Translations under genes and position numbers: made by a program | Assembly (NCBI GenBank): GCA_900155495.1 | Contig: FTLJ01000358.1 | Coordinates: 124,001-188,000 of the forward strand | Direction: 5' to 3' | DNA from: Porogramme epimiltina | Lineage: Eukaryota > Basidiomycota > Agaricomycetes > Polyporales > Polyporaceae | DNA: 64,000 nucleotides | Shown here: positions 22,611-33,839 of the stretch, piece by piece | Numbering within the stretch: position 1 is the stretch's first letter | How the letters are laid out: every line of letters begins with the position of its first letter | The notes under the pieces: model-generated | What the model was told of the DNA's origin: nothing | Database searches by the model: none | The model's input: only the letters and a program-made list of their open reading frames with translations

Positions 22611-24672
22611 ATGAAGATGAACGCCGACAACACTCTGGGAGCAGCATTCATCGGTATGTACTACCGTCATCCTTCTATGCAGACAATAATGTTTACATTT
22701 GACACTAGGATGCCTGATGTCTTCTGTGTCAGTACTTTGAACAGCGCCCGCACTCTCGCGACGATTCTTACCTTGAGCAGTCTGTATGGCGTGACGAGCG
22801 TACAAACTATCACGTACTATCGTCAAAACCACAGAGACCCGAAGGCCATGAAATATCTTGTGAGTGTACAGAGGTCTCATGCACCCCTTGCATCTCGGAC
22901 GCTCATCATACACTTCGGGAGCGGGTTAGGTTGGATCTCTTTGGTGGGTTTAACGGTATACTTTGAGGTTGCAGCACCGCTCAAGTAACCCCGAAGGATC
23001 ATTGATACAGCGCATACAATGGCCCTTGCATACACAGTGTATGTCTACACCATCTCGAACTTCGCCCACATCAACAATGTCAAAGATCTAAAGCCCATAT
23101 GGTGCGTGATACTCCTGGATTTAGAATTTCTTTCGTCCAGTGACTTCTTCACCAGGAGTATGATGGCACGTTTAATTTCATATTCTTGAGACACTTAGGA
23201 GTTGACGGTCCGACATGATTCAACATTTAATCAGGCGATAATAGTGCTCACGGTGAGTGATACCGCCGCTGTACAAGTCCTGAGCTCATCAAATAACACC
23301 CACAGACCGCGAGCGATACCATCATAAGAGGGTGAGTGACTGCACATTGTTGAGTGCATATCCTGATCCAATTCCGAATCTTCTAGAGTATTTTGTCACA
23401 GAATATGGCTACGTAAGCTGTACACTGCGAGTTATACGCTAGTGTCCTGAGTATCTCATTATATTATTAGTAAGCAAGAAGAACAAGATACTTGTATTGA
23501 TGCTAGTAAGGCATTCCGTTCTCCGCAATCATATATTTGCTCATTCTTGGCAGTCCATATCGATCATCGCCACTAGCGGCTAGTCAATTTTTTAACTTTT
23601 TCGAGGGAGTCGCGGCTCATAATTGTTTATACAGTGTTTGGATGTGGTGAATATCTGGCCCCATTCTCTGGTCGATGTCCCTGACCCCACCTGTATACCA
23701 ACCGTCGTAGCGTATGCCTTCCTTTGGTGAGTGAGGGTCGTCTTCCGGGAGCACATATCTATCTAACCTGAGTGCCACTTCCAGCATAGGGTTCAAAACA
23801 TTCGAAGAATTCCAAAAATACGAGGTGCGGTATAAAGTGACTGTGTTGTCGTCTCAATGATGAGTCTTAGAGGTTGGAAATCGAACTAGTGGCTATTTTA
23901 CGTCAGTCTAGTCAGCGTTATCGTCGCAGATCTCTCCCTATGCTCGACGATGTGCTTTCTACTGTCTAAGCGGAGGAGCGTGTTTCATAAGTGAGCGCTG
24001 TATTTTAACCTCATAGATCCCCCACTCATACCTTTCCACGTTGACAGAGTGGATAATGTCGTTCGAACCTTGATCACCTCTGCCGTCAATGCAGGGGGTC
24101 TGACCACGTGACTATTGACTAGTTCGACTCTCATCGTCTGCTCATAATGCCTATGCATGCCAGGATATGCGCCGTAGCGTCTCTAATCGCAGTACGCTCC
24201 CATATACAACATCTCGTGCATTGACATATTGCTAACTGTTGTGCATTAACAAGTACATAGCCTCTCCGACGACTTTCATCTACTTTACATTTATCAGTGT
24301 CATGCCGACATGTACGTTCTACCTTTTTCAAGCACAAAATACCTCACTGATGTTCAATATGCATTGTCAGTGCTTCGCAACGCCATACTTCTCACACTTA
24401 ACGAACGTGGATCCTTGCGAGAGCGGATGAAAGGAGGCATTGTGTCTCTACCAACCGCTACGGACTCGGGGATAGAGCTACCAAGTCGCAGTAACCCCAC
24501 TGATGCTCGTGATACTAAAATGGTGTGTGCAGTTTCATGATACCTTTTCCATTTGTTAACTAGCTTCTGTCGGCTCATTTTTCTATTGCTACAGGTGCGA
24601 GTGGCCCTGAGTAAAGAGAGGTTTAGTGTAGGAGTATCAAGTGACGATAACAAGGATAACTTGTCTGCGTGA
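22611..24672 (+). CDS. DUF6534-like multi-pass membrane protein (copy F)
   Basis: This is a member of the same membrane family on the plus strand. The first exon reads MKMNADNTLGAAFIG and ends at a GTATGT donor. Later exons include LYGVTSVQTITYYRQNHRDP (near 22780-22850), VYVYTISNFAHINNVKDL (near 23040-23095), LITSAVNAGGLTT (near 24070-24110), TFIYFTFISVMPTCTFY, then YALSVLRNAILLTLNERGSL. The final exon reads VRVALSKERFSVG and stops at 24670-24672. I could not find an AG acceptor in the right phase for the exon 1-2 junction, so either an unusual splice or early decay is possible. Copy G at 60803-62924 is its closest relative and has the same difficulty. Confidence 0.55.
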
Positions 24673-25020
24673 AGGGAAGGACTCGAGAGCGGAAGAGATG
24701 CAGGCGTGTTGGGGGGAAAGGAGTAATGGACCAGGGCATGTGCACTATGGAACGATTCCACGATAATGCCTCGAATATTATGTTGTTTCCATGTACGAGC
24801 ACCGACTTGCTCCTCAACATTCATCCAGCTTCTGTTCTTCAGCCTCTGCGAGTTGAACTCCAGACTCTGCGCGGGTAACAACACCGCAAGCGCCACAATT
24901 ACAATGGGGCGCTCGCGTAAGACGACCCTAGACACCCCTAAATTCGGAATACTCCCGGATATCGTAACCGCTCAGAGAGAAGATGGCTGCGAATGCTGGT
25001 ACCACGATTCTGGGTAAAAC
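24673..25020. other. Short intergenic stretch
   Basis: This holds the 3' flank of DUF6534-like copy F. No further coding motif is recognisable. Confidence 0.4.
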
Positions 25021-25046
25021 ACGAGAGACTCGTCCAAGACTCGTAG

Positions 25047-25195
25047 TGGTGTAGGGTCCGGTCCTAGGACCGGTGGAGGACCGGTCCTGGGACCGAGACC
25101 GGACTGGTTGTAGGACTGGACCGAGCTGGGGAGGACCACCGGTCCTGTCCTCGAGGCGGTCCCGGTCCAGGACCGATCCTAGGCTGGTTCTACTG
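25047..25195. repeat. GGTCC/GGACC-rich low-complexity block
   Basis: About 150 bp is built almost entirely from permutations of GGACCGG and CCGGTCC, giving many small palindromes. A shorter block of the same type lies at about 26068-26112. Such tracts could fold strongly as single strands. Confidence 0.85.
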
Positions 25196-25216
25196 GCGCC
25201 CTAACAACAGGCCCTA

Positions 25217-25984
25217 TTAGGGTTGACGCAAACCGCAACGGAACAAAGTGTGGCTCCCGTCACGGTGGCGTAAGCCTAGATGCCGGGAACCGTCAGAATT
25301 GACCAGTTCAGCTCCCCATAGTACGGCGGCTCGGTCCAGAACAGCGTTGGCGCCGGTGAGACGAGCGGCAGGGGGTGACACACAGGAGGTGACTACATCG
25401 GCAAATGTTCGTGCAGGCTGAGCTTCGTTCCACATGATGCTCGGTGAGCCTCTGGGAGAACGAGAGCACGCGGCGGTAGCGACCTATCACAAAAATGGTA
25501 AGTCACGGGCACTGGGAAAATAGTATGGAAGAGATGATGTACTTCAAGCACGTCGAGGTTCATTGCTTGTAAGTTTAGTAGCTGTGCGGTCCGGTCCGCT
25601 GTCGCCTCCCTACGCATGAGGACCGTTGATTAGTCGTGATAATCAACAGGACCAGGAATCGATGACACACATCCATCGCACATGTACACCTCAAAGAGAA
25701 TCATGATTACCCGGCCTTGTCCACCGTCCTCTGCCTCTGCATCACGCCCTCCCAATTGTCGGCTGCGGTTTGCCCGGGGAAGCGAGTGGCGTGACGAAGG
25801 CGGTCCAATGCTGCAGGTTTGTGCGCTCACCGATCAGCTGCACAGTCTTTGTAAGGACAACCTCGCCGCAGAGTGTGCAGTACGCCTTCGCAGACATCCC
25901 GTTGTGGATGCTGAGCGTGTTCTTAGTGAACGAGACAACAGCACAGGTCGTCGACTTTGTGTTCATCTAGTAGTCAACATATAG
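25217..25984. other. Unassigned open frames between GC-rich repeats
   Basis: Frames are open on both strands. A minus-strand one (25742-25966) includes AYCTLCGEVVLTKT, a CxxC pair that could belong to a small zinc-binding protein, and another (25393-25617) has no motif. I do not recognise a family and do not assign a gene. The stretch may be the inside of an insertion bounded by the GC-rich blocks. Confidence 0.25.
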
Positions 25985-26067
25985 GTACGCTACTACGGCC
26001 AGCTCGAGAGTCGATCATAATTACTCACGGTGTGCATAGGAAAAGCTATTCATACTTTGTGCACAGT

Positions 26068-26270
26068 CCTGGACCGGGACCGGACCGCGGTCCTCCTGCG
26101 GTCCTGTCCTCTTGCCGCGTAGTGATGCTAGGGCTCGGGCCGGGCTCAAAAGCCCGGGCTTGGGACGGGGCTTTGGGGGGCTCAGGGCTCATTGACACAG
26201 TAAGCCCGGCCCAAGCCCTCCAGTGGGGCTGGGCCTGGGTCGGGCTCGGGCTAACCCCGAGCCTACTGTG
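26068..26270. repeat. GGACC block followed by GGGCTCGGGCC-type simple repeat
   Basis: A short GGACCGGGACC block (26068-26112) is followed by about 130 bp of degenerate GGGCTCGGGC and AGCCCGGGCT units on both strands. It looks like simple-repeat material, possibly part of a non-autonomous element. No coding content is implied. Confidence 0.8.
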
Positions 26271-26361
26271 GGTGTACAAGTGTAGTATAGGATGGTTGCA
26301 TGTAGTAAGCATACACTAACTAATAAAGCCTACAAGCGCTTCGTCTTCGTCTTTGTCACTG

Positions 26362-26531
26362 CATCAGCAGAACGTCGGCATTACAAATGCCACTTTTGAG
26401 GACTAACTCTGACAATTTCGCACGATTTTGGACTATTCCCTGCTTGAGAGCACGGAATAGTCCGAAATAGTGTGAAATAGTGAGAATAAGTCAGCGTAAG
26501 GGGCATATGTAATTGCGACATTTTGCTGATG
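26362..26531. mobile_element. Palindromic MITE-like element
   Basis: Two inverted arms of about 82 bp (26362-26443 and 26450-26531) are separated by a 6 bp loop. Comparing one arm with the reverse complement of the other gives roughly three quarters identity. The central GGACTATTCC and GGAATAGTCC are perfect complements, and both ends carry CATCAGCA-type termini. There is no coding capacity. This fits a non-autonomous inverted-repeat transposon. A third, single arm of the family lies at about 34184-34267. Confidence 0.75.
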
Positions 26532-27117
26532 ACTGCTGAGTTCGTCAAATATATGACTCAAATATAGGGAAGATCACACACCGCCTCGTCAAGTGCGGGT
26601 TCAGCGACGGCCTCCTCCAATGACTGCGGCGCAGTGAGAACAAACGACGCGTCATCCACGGGCTTCCAACGCCGCTATCTAGTATACTTTGGAACTAGCT
26701 GCAAAACCCCATCTTGCTTCAGGTCTTCCGCATCCAACGGGGGCCCATATGTTTAAGGCACGAGGTACCTGCTTATTTTGTTCGGAGCGTGAGTCACATC
26801 CTTCTATCTGACTCTCGAACTTGCCAAATATGGTGATTAAGGTTGGTTTAGCGCCTGGTTGGGGCGCACATGAGATGAGGGCAGCTGGCGCTACGATCCA
26901 GCCGAGGCGACTCGAAACGTGTGGCATTGTCATACCGTCTGTGACCGCCGCCACATACATCTTGCTCATCTATTCTCTGATCGGAAATGAGTCTCGACCC
27001 CTTAGCGTTCCGTGTGATGCTATGCGTTTACGGTTCTGGGGTCTTGAGGGCGCACCTCAACGCGTATCGTTATAAAACCTTGGCCGGGTTGATAATGAGA
27101 AGCCAGTACCACACAGA
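26532..27117. promoter_or_regulatory. Upstream region of PKS1
   Basis: The 586 bp between the MITE-like element and the PKS1 start codon should contain its promoter. A TATAAAA-like run occurs at 27071-27077, about 40 bp before the ATG. Open frames here (for example minus strand 26679-26969) have no motif. Confidence 0.4.
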
Positions 27118-30100
27118 ATGACCCGCGGAGACCCGGTTGCTATTGTAAGTATACCCTTTGTATACTCTTCACTCTGCTCATTAGTCGGAATCCAGGTCGG
27201 CATCGCGGCCCAGTTGCCTAGCGGCACCTGGGCAAACACAAACTTGGACTACGACGGCTTCCTAGACTTTCTATATGAGAAACACGAAGCCTACGAGCCT
27301 ATTCCTTCGACCCGGTTCTCCACCGAGAAGTACGTGGTTTTATTCTGTCCTTGTAATACTGCTCATATTTGTCTCAGGATCAAGGGACGCGCCGTGGGTC
27401 AAGTGATTACGAACACTGGTGCATTCCTCAAGGATGTCGATCTCTTTGATCATATGGAATTCGGAGTCACAGCCAAGGACGCCCGTGCAATGCCTTTGGG
27501 TGTCAGGAAACTCCTAGAAACCGCATTCTTGTCCCTGTGTGACTCGGGCATAGAATATCGGGGAAAGAATATCGGATGCTATATGGCCGCGATTACAGAC
27601 GACATAATCTCGGTTTCCGGTCATGTTAGTTCATCTTTACTCTTCATATATCAGTAAACTCACATTGTATAGAATGATTCTGAGGCAACTGGATCTTTCG
27701 CAAATAGCCCGTCAGTAGCAGCCAATCGGATCTCGTACCATCTGGATTTGCGCGGCCCAAGCGTTGCTATCGACACTGCGTGCAGCTCAAGCCTCTATGC
27801 GACACATCTCGCTGTGCATGCCCTTGTCAATGGAGAGTGCGATGCTGCCGTAGTTGGTGGCTCACAGTTGAATCACAGGTATGGCAGTGCATGTTTACTC
27901 AGAAGCATTTTCCTCTCTGACATTTCTTCAGGTTCGCAGAGTGGCTGTCTTACACACAAGGAGGAATACTGTCACCGGATGGAAAATGCAAACCATTCGA
28001 TATCTCCGCAAATGGGTATGTATGTTTGCTGTTACTCGCGCAAAAGGCCATTGTATAATAGTGCCCTCACAGATTCGGCCGTGGAGAAGGCGTTGTAGTG
28101 ATCACCTTGAAACCCCTTGATGCCGCCATGCGTGATCATGACCACGTTTATGCAACGGTATCGTCAGATCGTGTCTTCCTCACCCTGCTAGTGCTCACTC
28201 CGTCAAAGATTCTCGGGACCGGAGTAAACGCCTCCGGTTCACTTGTCCCCGCGAATGCACCGGCAGCTGAAGCACAGTGCGAAGCGATGCATCGCGCGTT
28301 CCGCATGGCCGGTCGCTCTCCGCAAGAAGTCGACTTCATGGAGCTCCACGCTACCGGTATGTCTTCAAAATGCCTTCAATAATTCCATTAGCTACATTTA
28401 TACGATCAGGCACGGCAAAAGGGGACCCGATAGAGGCCAATTGGGTCGGCTCTGAGCTCAGGCGCAACGATGAGCTCATTATCGGAAGCGTCAAAGGAAA
28501 CGTTGGGTGAGGCGTTAATACTCGCTGCATCCCACAGTGTCTTATGTTCACGTTGTTAGGCACCTGGAGATCACCTCTTTCCTAGCCTCCCTATGCAAAG
28601 TTTGTGGAGCGCTTGAACGGGGTTTCATTCCGCCCAACGTCAACTTCAACCACCCAAATCCCGCAATCCGTTGGAAGCAATACCGCTTACGCGTCCCCGT
28701 CGAGGCTGAACCTCTCCATGCTCGGTCTCGGAGCGGTCTTCCTCTCATAGGAATGTCGAGTTCAGGGATCACTGGGGCTAACGGGCATGCGGTAGTAGAG
28801 GGAGCTCCGCTCCCCTTCTCTCCACCCCAGTTCTGGTCCTCTGACGTCATCGTTGAGATTCCAGCGCTCATTGTTGCGGGTGGGCTATCTCCGCGTTCTG
28901 CGGGCGCCCTCTGCGACAGTCTTTTGGAAATTACAGAAATTTATGAATCCGAAGATCTAGCGGCACTGGCCCGAGTCTTGGGGCGACGTGCCCGGTCTAT
29001 GCCATGGCGGTCCTTTGTTCAAACTGGTGGAGTAGCAACATTGAGCTTCCGCAAGCCTGTAATGGTGCCAAAGAAACCCCCTCCAGTCGTCTTCGTGTTC
29101 TCTGGGCAAGGTACCCAACACTTCGAAAGCGAGTGCTGTTTGGAGTTCTTTGATAAGATTTGACATTAACATTAATATTGCTTCTTCTGGTTTAGTGGGC
29201 CGTGAACTGTTCAAGTCGTGCATCCCTTTCCGTGATAGCATCATGGAACTTGATGCTATCTATGAGTCTGTCGTAGGGACATCTCTCGTTGAGACCACTG
29301 GCCTCTTCAACGACACCATGAAAAACCATGAAGACACTCTTGGCGACATATGGCCTATTGCCGTCACTCTCCCGGCCCTAACCATGCTACAACTTGCTCT
29401 CGTCGACGCTCTCTCCGCGGTTGGTGTGACTCCCGACATCGTTATCGGACACTCTGCAGGAGAAACTTCAGTTCTGGCCACGTCAGGCGCCGGTTCAAAG
29501 GCTATGGCGCTCGAAGTAGCAATTGCTCGAGGTCGCGCATTCACGATAGTCGAGAACGATGGGGGAACAATGGCTGCAGTATCGTGCTCCACCGAACACG
29601 CACTTTCTATCGTAGAGGAAGTCCATAGGGAGCTAGGGGAAGGCGTACTGACTATTGGTTGCTACAATGCCCAGAATGCGGTCACTCTCTCTGGAGTGGA
29701 GACCCACATCGACGCCGCCGTAGTCAAAGCATCCACGCACGGCATATTCGCACGCAAACTGCGTACACGCGTTCCTGTTCACTCTTCCCTTATGAACCAT
29801 TGCGCTGAAGACTTCAAAACACTTATGGCCGAGGTCTTCGCCCGTCATCCTACTACCGCCCCTGCTATTGAGACCTACTCCTCCACCACGGGAGAGGCCT
29901 TTACCTGCCCATTCGACTCCGCATACTTCTGGGACGGTACTATCGGGCCTGTACGGTTCCATGAGGCTATTTCTGCCTTAATCTCGAGACACTCCGTCGC
30001 AACCTTCGTGGAGATCGGCCCGCACCCTGCTCTCTCTAGCTATCTCATGGACTACGGAACTGCCTCGACCGTCATTTGCCCTCTCCGTCGACCACGGGCC

Positions 30101-33100
30101 CCTGATCCTGGGATCGAGGTGCGAGAGTTCGTCGGAGCACTGGGAAAAATCATAACTTCTGGACACAATTGCGTTAACTTCGACATCCTCTACCCCAAGT
30201 CCATACAGCATGAGAAACGCCAACGCGTCAAAGCCCCGCCGTATCCATTCGTGCCGAAGGTGATACCCTGGGCAGTGCAGACTGCAGAGATTGAACGGCA
30301 GAGGCAAAAACGGAATGGCCCAATGAACTACCCGCAGCTCGCCATGAACGTTAAGACTCATCCGGGGCTCGCAGACCATATTATCAAAGGGGAACCGATT
30401 ATGCCCGCGGCGGGATTCATAGAGATGGTAAGTCGTCGGTTACCTACAGTAGAATGATATTCACATTGTCAATAGGTTCTTCAGTATGGGGCTAGCGAAG
30501 TGCTTGACGTTGAATTTCACGGAATACTCCCTTTATCGAGCGAAAAGCCACTGCCAGTACAAATTGAATTGAATGGGACACGGTGGAGTGTCAGCAGTGT
30601 CGCCTCCGCTGACTTCAATCCCATATGGCCAATTCGAGTATGGACAATTTATCCTTACATGCACTTCGTGACCTGAACCATCTCCATAGTACAACCGCCT
30701 TCACGCTACGGGTTACTTGTCCATGGAACAGATATCTGATCAGCGCTGTGCACCATTAGACTTGAACGCTATCCGCAGTAGCATGAAAGCTATGGACGAA
30801 ACGAGTAAGTCGATTTTATATGTATCATACGCAACATGTCTCACAGATCGACGTTATAGGTTTTTATGATGAGCTCTCTTCATTTGCTAACTACGGACCT
30901 ATGTATCGTCGCCTCAGGAAATTCTGGCTCACCACGAATCCAGGTGGGGCTATGGATGCTCTTGGAGAGATCCGCGGAGCCGGGAATGACATTCCTAGGT
31001 CAGATACAGAGCATGATTTTGTCACCAGAACCAGAAATTCTCTAATGATTATTTTCCAGTGTTAGCGAATACCGTCTACATCCTGCAATCTTCGATGCGG
31101 CTATACACCTCATAGCACATCCGTATATCACGGGAAACCTAGATCCTGAACTATACCACCTACCGTCAAAATTGCGCGCGCTAAGGCTCTGTCCCGACTT
31201 CTATGGCAGACTCTTTCCAGATACTGTCTTCTCGTATGCTAAGTTTGTGGAATGGACACCAAGTGCGACATATTTGGAGCTCTATTTGTATCGTACTGAT
31301 GCTTTGATGCGCATTATAGACAGAATAACTTATAACATCACAATCACAGATGATGCCGGTCTTCCCCTCTGCGTCATCGAAGGCTTAGAAGTTGCACTCC
31401 ATGGCTATCGGCTGAGTGCCTTGGAGAGGCGTTTCAGCGCGGCGTACCTTCCTACCGGAGTCTCCCTTTCCTTAAGCAAATCGATTGGAAGTGACATCAC
31501 GCATGGAAACACGAACCCGGAACCTAGTCAACCACTTAACGTTAACGAACCCGGAACCTGCGATCTCGAGATGCTCGTCATTCCCTATGTCAGAGGGATG
31601 GAGATTGAGATTCAGAGACGCATCGCAAATCTCGACCCGCTCCAAACCGTATCACTTACTTTTGAAACGGAATATGGGCCATATGGCGACGCTGCTCAGG
31701 GGTTTACTCGTTCCTTGCGCAAGGAATATTTATCCTGGAAGATTCGCCTCATCTCGTTCCACAACTCATGGACTCCACCCCAACGTAGCAAAGCTATCGC
31801 AGACCTCGTCAGGATAGACCCTGACAAATTGGACGTGCAGGTAGAAGAAGATGGCACAGTTCTCTCTCCGCGCCTCGTTCCGATGGACCCTCCGAGACAA
31901 ATTGCGACGGTCGACACTAACAAGCCATGGAAGATCGAGAACGATCACATCGTCCAAATCCCGCTCCCTTCACCGTACGCTGAGGATATCGTCGTCAGCG
32001 TCACCCGCACCGGCCCACGTCATGGAAAACTTTGGACTTTCGTCGGTATGTCTGAGTCATTCGATCTCCCGGTTATTGGAATCTCTTCTGGGCCATTTGC
32101 AAGTCATGTCCGTGCAAATCCAAGGGGCGTCCTCGAGGTACAACCCCAGATGTTCGAAGGCGTCGGCCCCGCAATCTTACCGTCCGCCTTAGTGGCACTC
32201 ACTGTGGGACCACATGAGTTCGTGACTCATAACATGCTCTCCGGGGTCAGGATATTAGTCGTCGAGAATGACAGCACGCTACGAAGCCAAATCGAAGACT
32301 TATGTGCCGACCTAGGAATGCGCGTTCTGGCTGTTCCTTCCCTGTCACCTGCACACCTGGAAACCTGCTACAACGACAAGCCTACATTCATCCTTTCCGG
32401 AACTCAAGATCCCGCCACGATCGCTCAACTACGCACAATACTCGGTCCTGGCGGGACTTTGTTCACCCCTAATCACGCTGACGGAGGTATAGAGTCGATA
32501 TCGGCCAGGCAACCATGGCGCTTGGCCACGGCGCTCCGATGTGCCGTGGAGCATCCGGGCCACCGCACCGCCATATACGCCCCTCCATCTTCTCTCCTCC
32601 GCGACTACACCCCCGCTCTTTCCCACACCACGGCATTGTTCGATCATGAGAAGTCATACCTCCTTGTGGGTGGCCTGGGTCGGCTAGGTCTGCACATCGC
32701 CCTGTGGATGTACGAGGTAAGCTTGAGTGAGTCACACCCGCGTCTCATGTGCTGATTTCCCTTCGTAGCACGGCGCACGAGAGCTCGTTCTGACTTCCAG
32801 GGGAGGAATGGTGAGCCTCCAGCGTCGTGGGGATCACATCGCAGAGCGAATCCTCCTGTACCTTCTAAGCCGCCCAGATCTGAGGCTCAAGGCTGTCGCG
32901 GCGGATGGAACGTCTCCTGAAGAAATGACCAATGTCATACGCTCGATCAACCGACCTCTTGGCGGATGTGCCCTTCTCGCGGTGCTGCTTTCCGACGGCA
33001 TGTTTTCGTCGTTGACAGAAGAGGCGTTCGAGCGCGTGTTTCCACCCAAGATCCAGACTTTCCACGTCCTCGAGAAGATCATCGACATTAAGTCTTTGGA

Positions 33101-33839
33101 TTTCTTTGTATCGTTCTCATCTGTTTGTGGACTTTTCGGAAACGCAGGGCAGACGAACTACGCCACGTAAGTTTACGTCATGTCATACCCCATACATTTT
33201 GCTCAGTGTAGCCTCACAGCGCAAACATGGCTTTGACTGGGATGACACAGAAGTATCGGAATGCTTTTACTATGGTCTCCCCCGTCATAGTTGACATGGG
33301 CGACCTGATGATGCTCGACAAGGTGTCGAGGAAGAACCTACGGCATCTTTTAAAATGGGGTATGACGGCCCGAGGTGCGCCACTCGTTTCGTGAGTGCCT
33401 CGACATGAATACTGACTGATTGTTTCCAGCGCTGTGCGACTGCATGGGAGACGGAATCATGAAGCTACGCGGAGGACACCCAGGAGGCTGGCAATACGTT
33501 CCAGACTTCGACTGGGCTGCCGTCAAGGACAACATGGGCCCGTCATATCTATACGACCACCTGGCCCCCCAGGACGCTGCAGATTCCACTGAGACCCAGA
33601 GTGCGGACGCCAGCGCATCCGTGCTCCAGGTCGTATGCCGAGTCATGGCCTTGAAGGAGGAAGAAATCTCGACGGAAGTGCCGCTTACGACATATGGGCT
33701 GGACTCGCTATCCGCCGCGGCAGTTTCGTTTGCTTTACGCCCATTCCTTGCGGTTTCGCAGGTACAGCTGCTGGCGGACCTAACCATCAAGGACCTGCAG
33801 CAGCGAGCAGAGCACGGCCCCACGGCCCTCCCGCTCTGA
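27118..33839 (+). CDS. Partially reducing type I polyketide synthase PKS1 (KS-AT-DH-KR-ACP)
   Basis: This iterative type I PKS is predicted to build an unsaturated acyl chain from malonyl-CoA. Eighteen exons with 17 introns close to about 1935 aa. The domains, in order, are as follows. KS: TACSSS with Cys near 173, ELHATGT and VKGNVG-HLE. AT: GHSAGE with Ser near 619. DH: HxxxGxxxxP in [11 protein letters not shown] with His near 927, and [11 protein letters not shown] degenerate ER-like stretch without the NADPH glycine motif. KR: GGLGRLG, with [15 protein letters not shown] giving Ser and Tyr. ACP: GLDSLS. No methyltransferase or thioesterase was seen. Intron 31263-31319 is 57 bp and stop-free, so it reads through in frame. 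It is recognised because PKS2 has a frame-breaking intron at the same place. Intron 29129-29195 has a GC donor. It lacks a releasing domain, so release must come from another protein. Confidence 0.95.

Noticed and set aside
25047..25195. CRISPR-like array
   Set aside because: There are no constant repeats with unique spacers, the units are overlapping GGACC permutations, and the host is a eukaryote.
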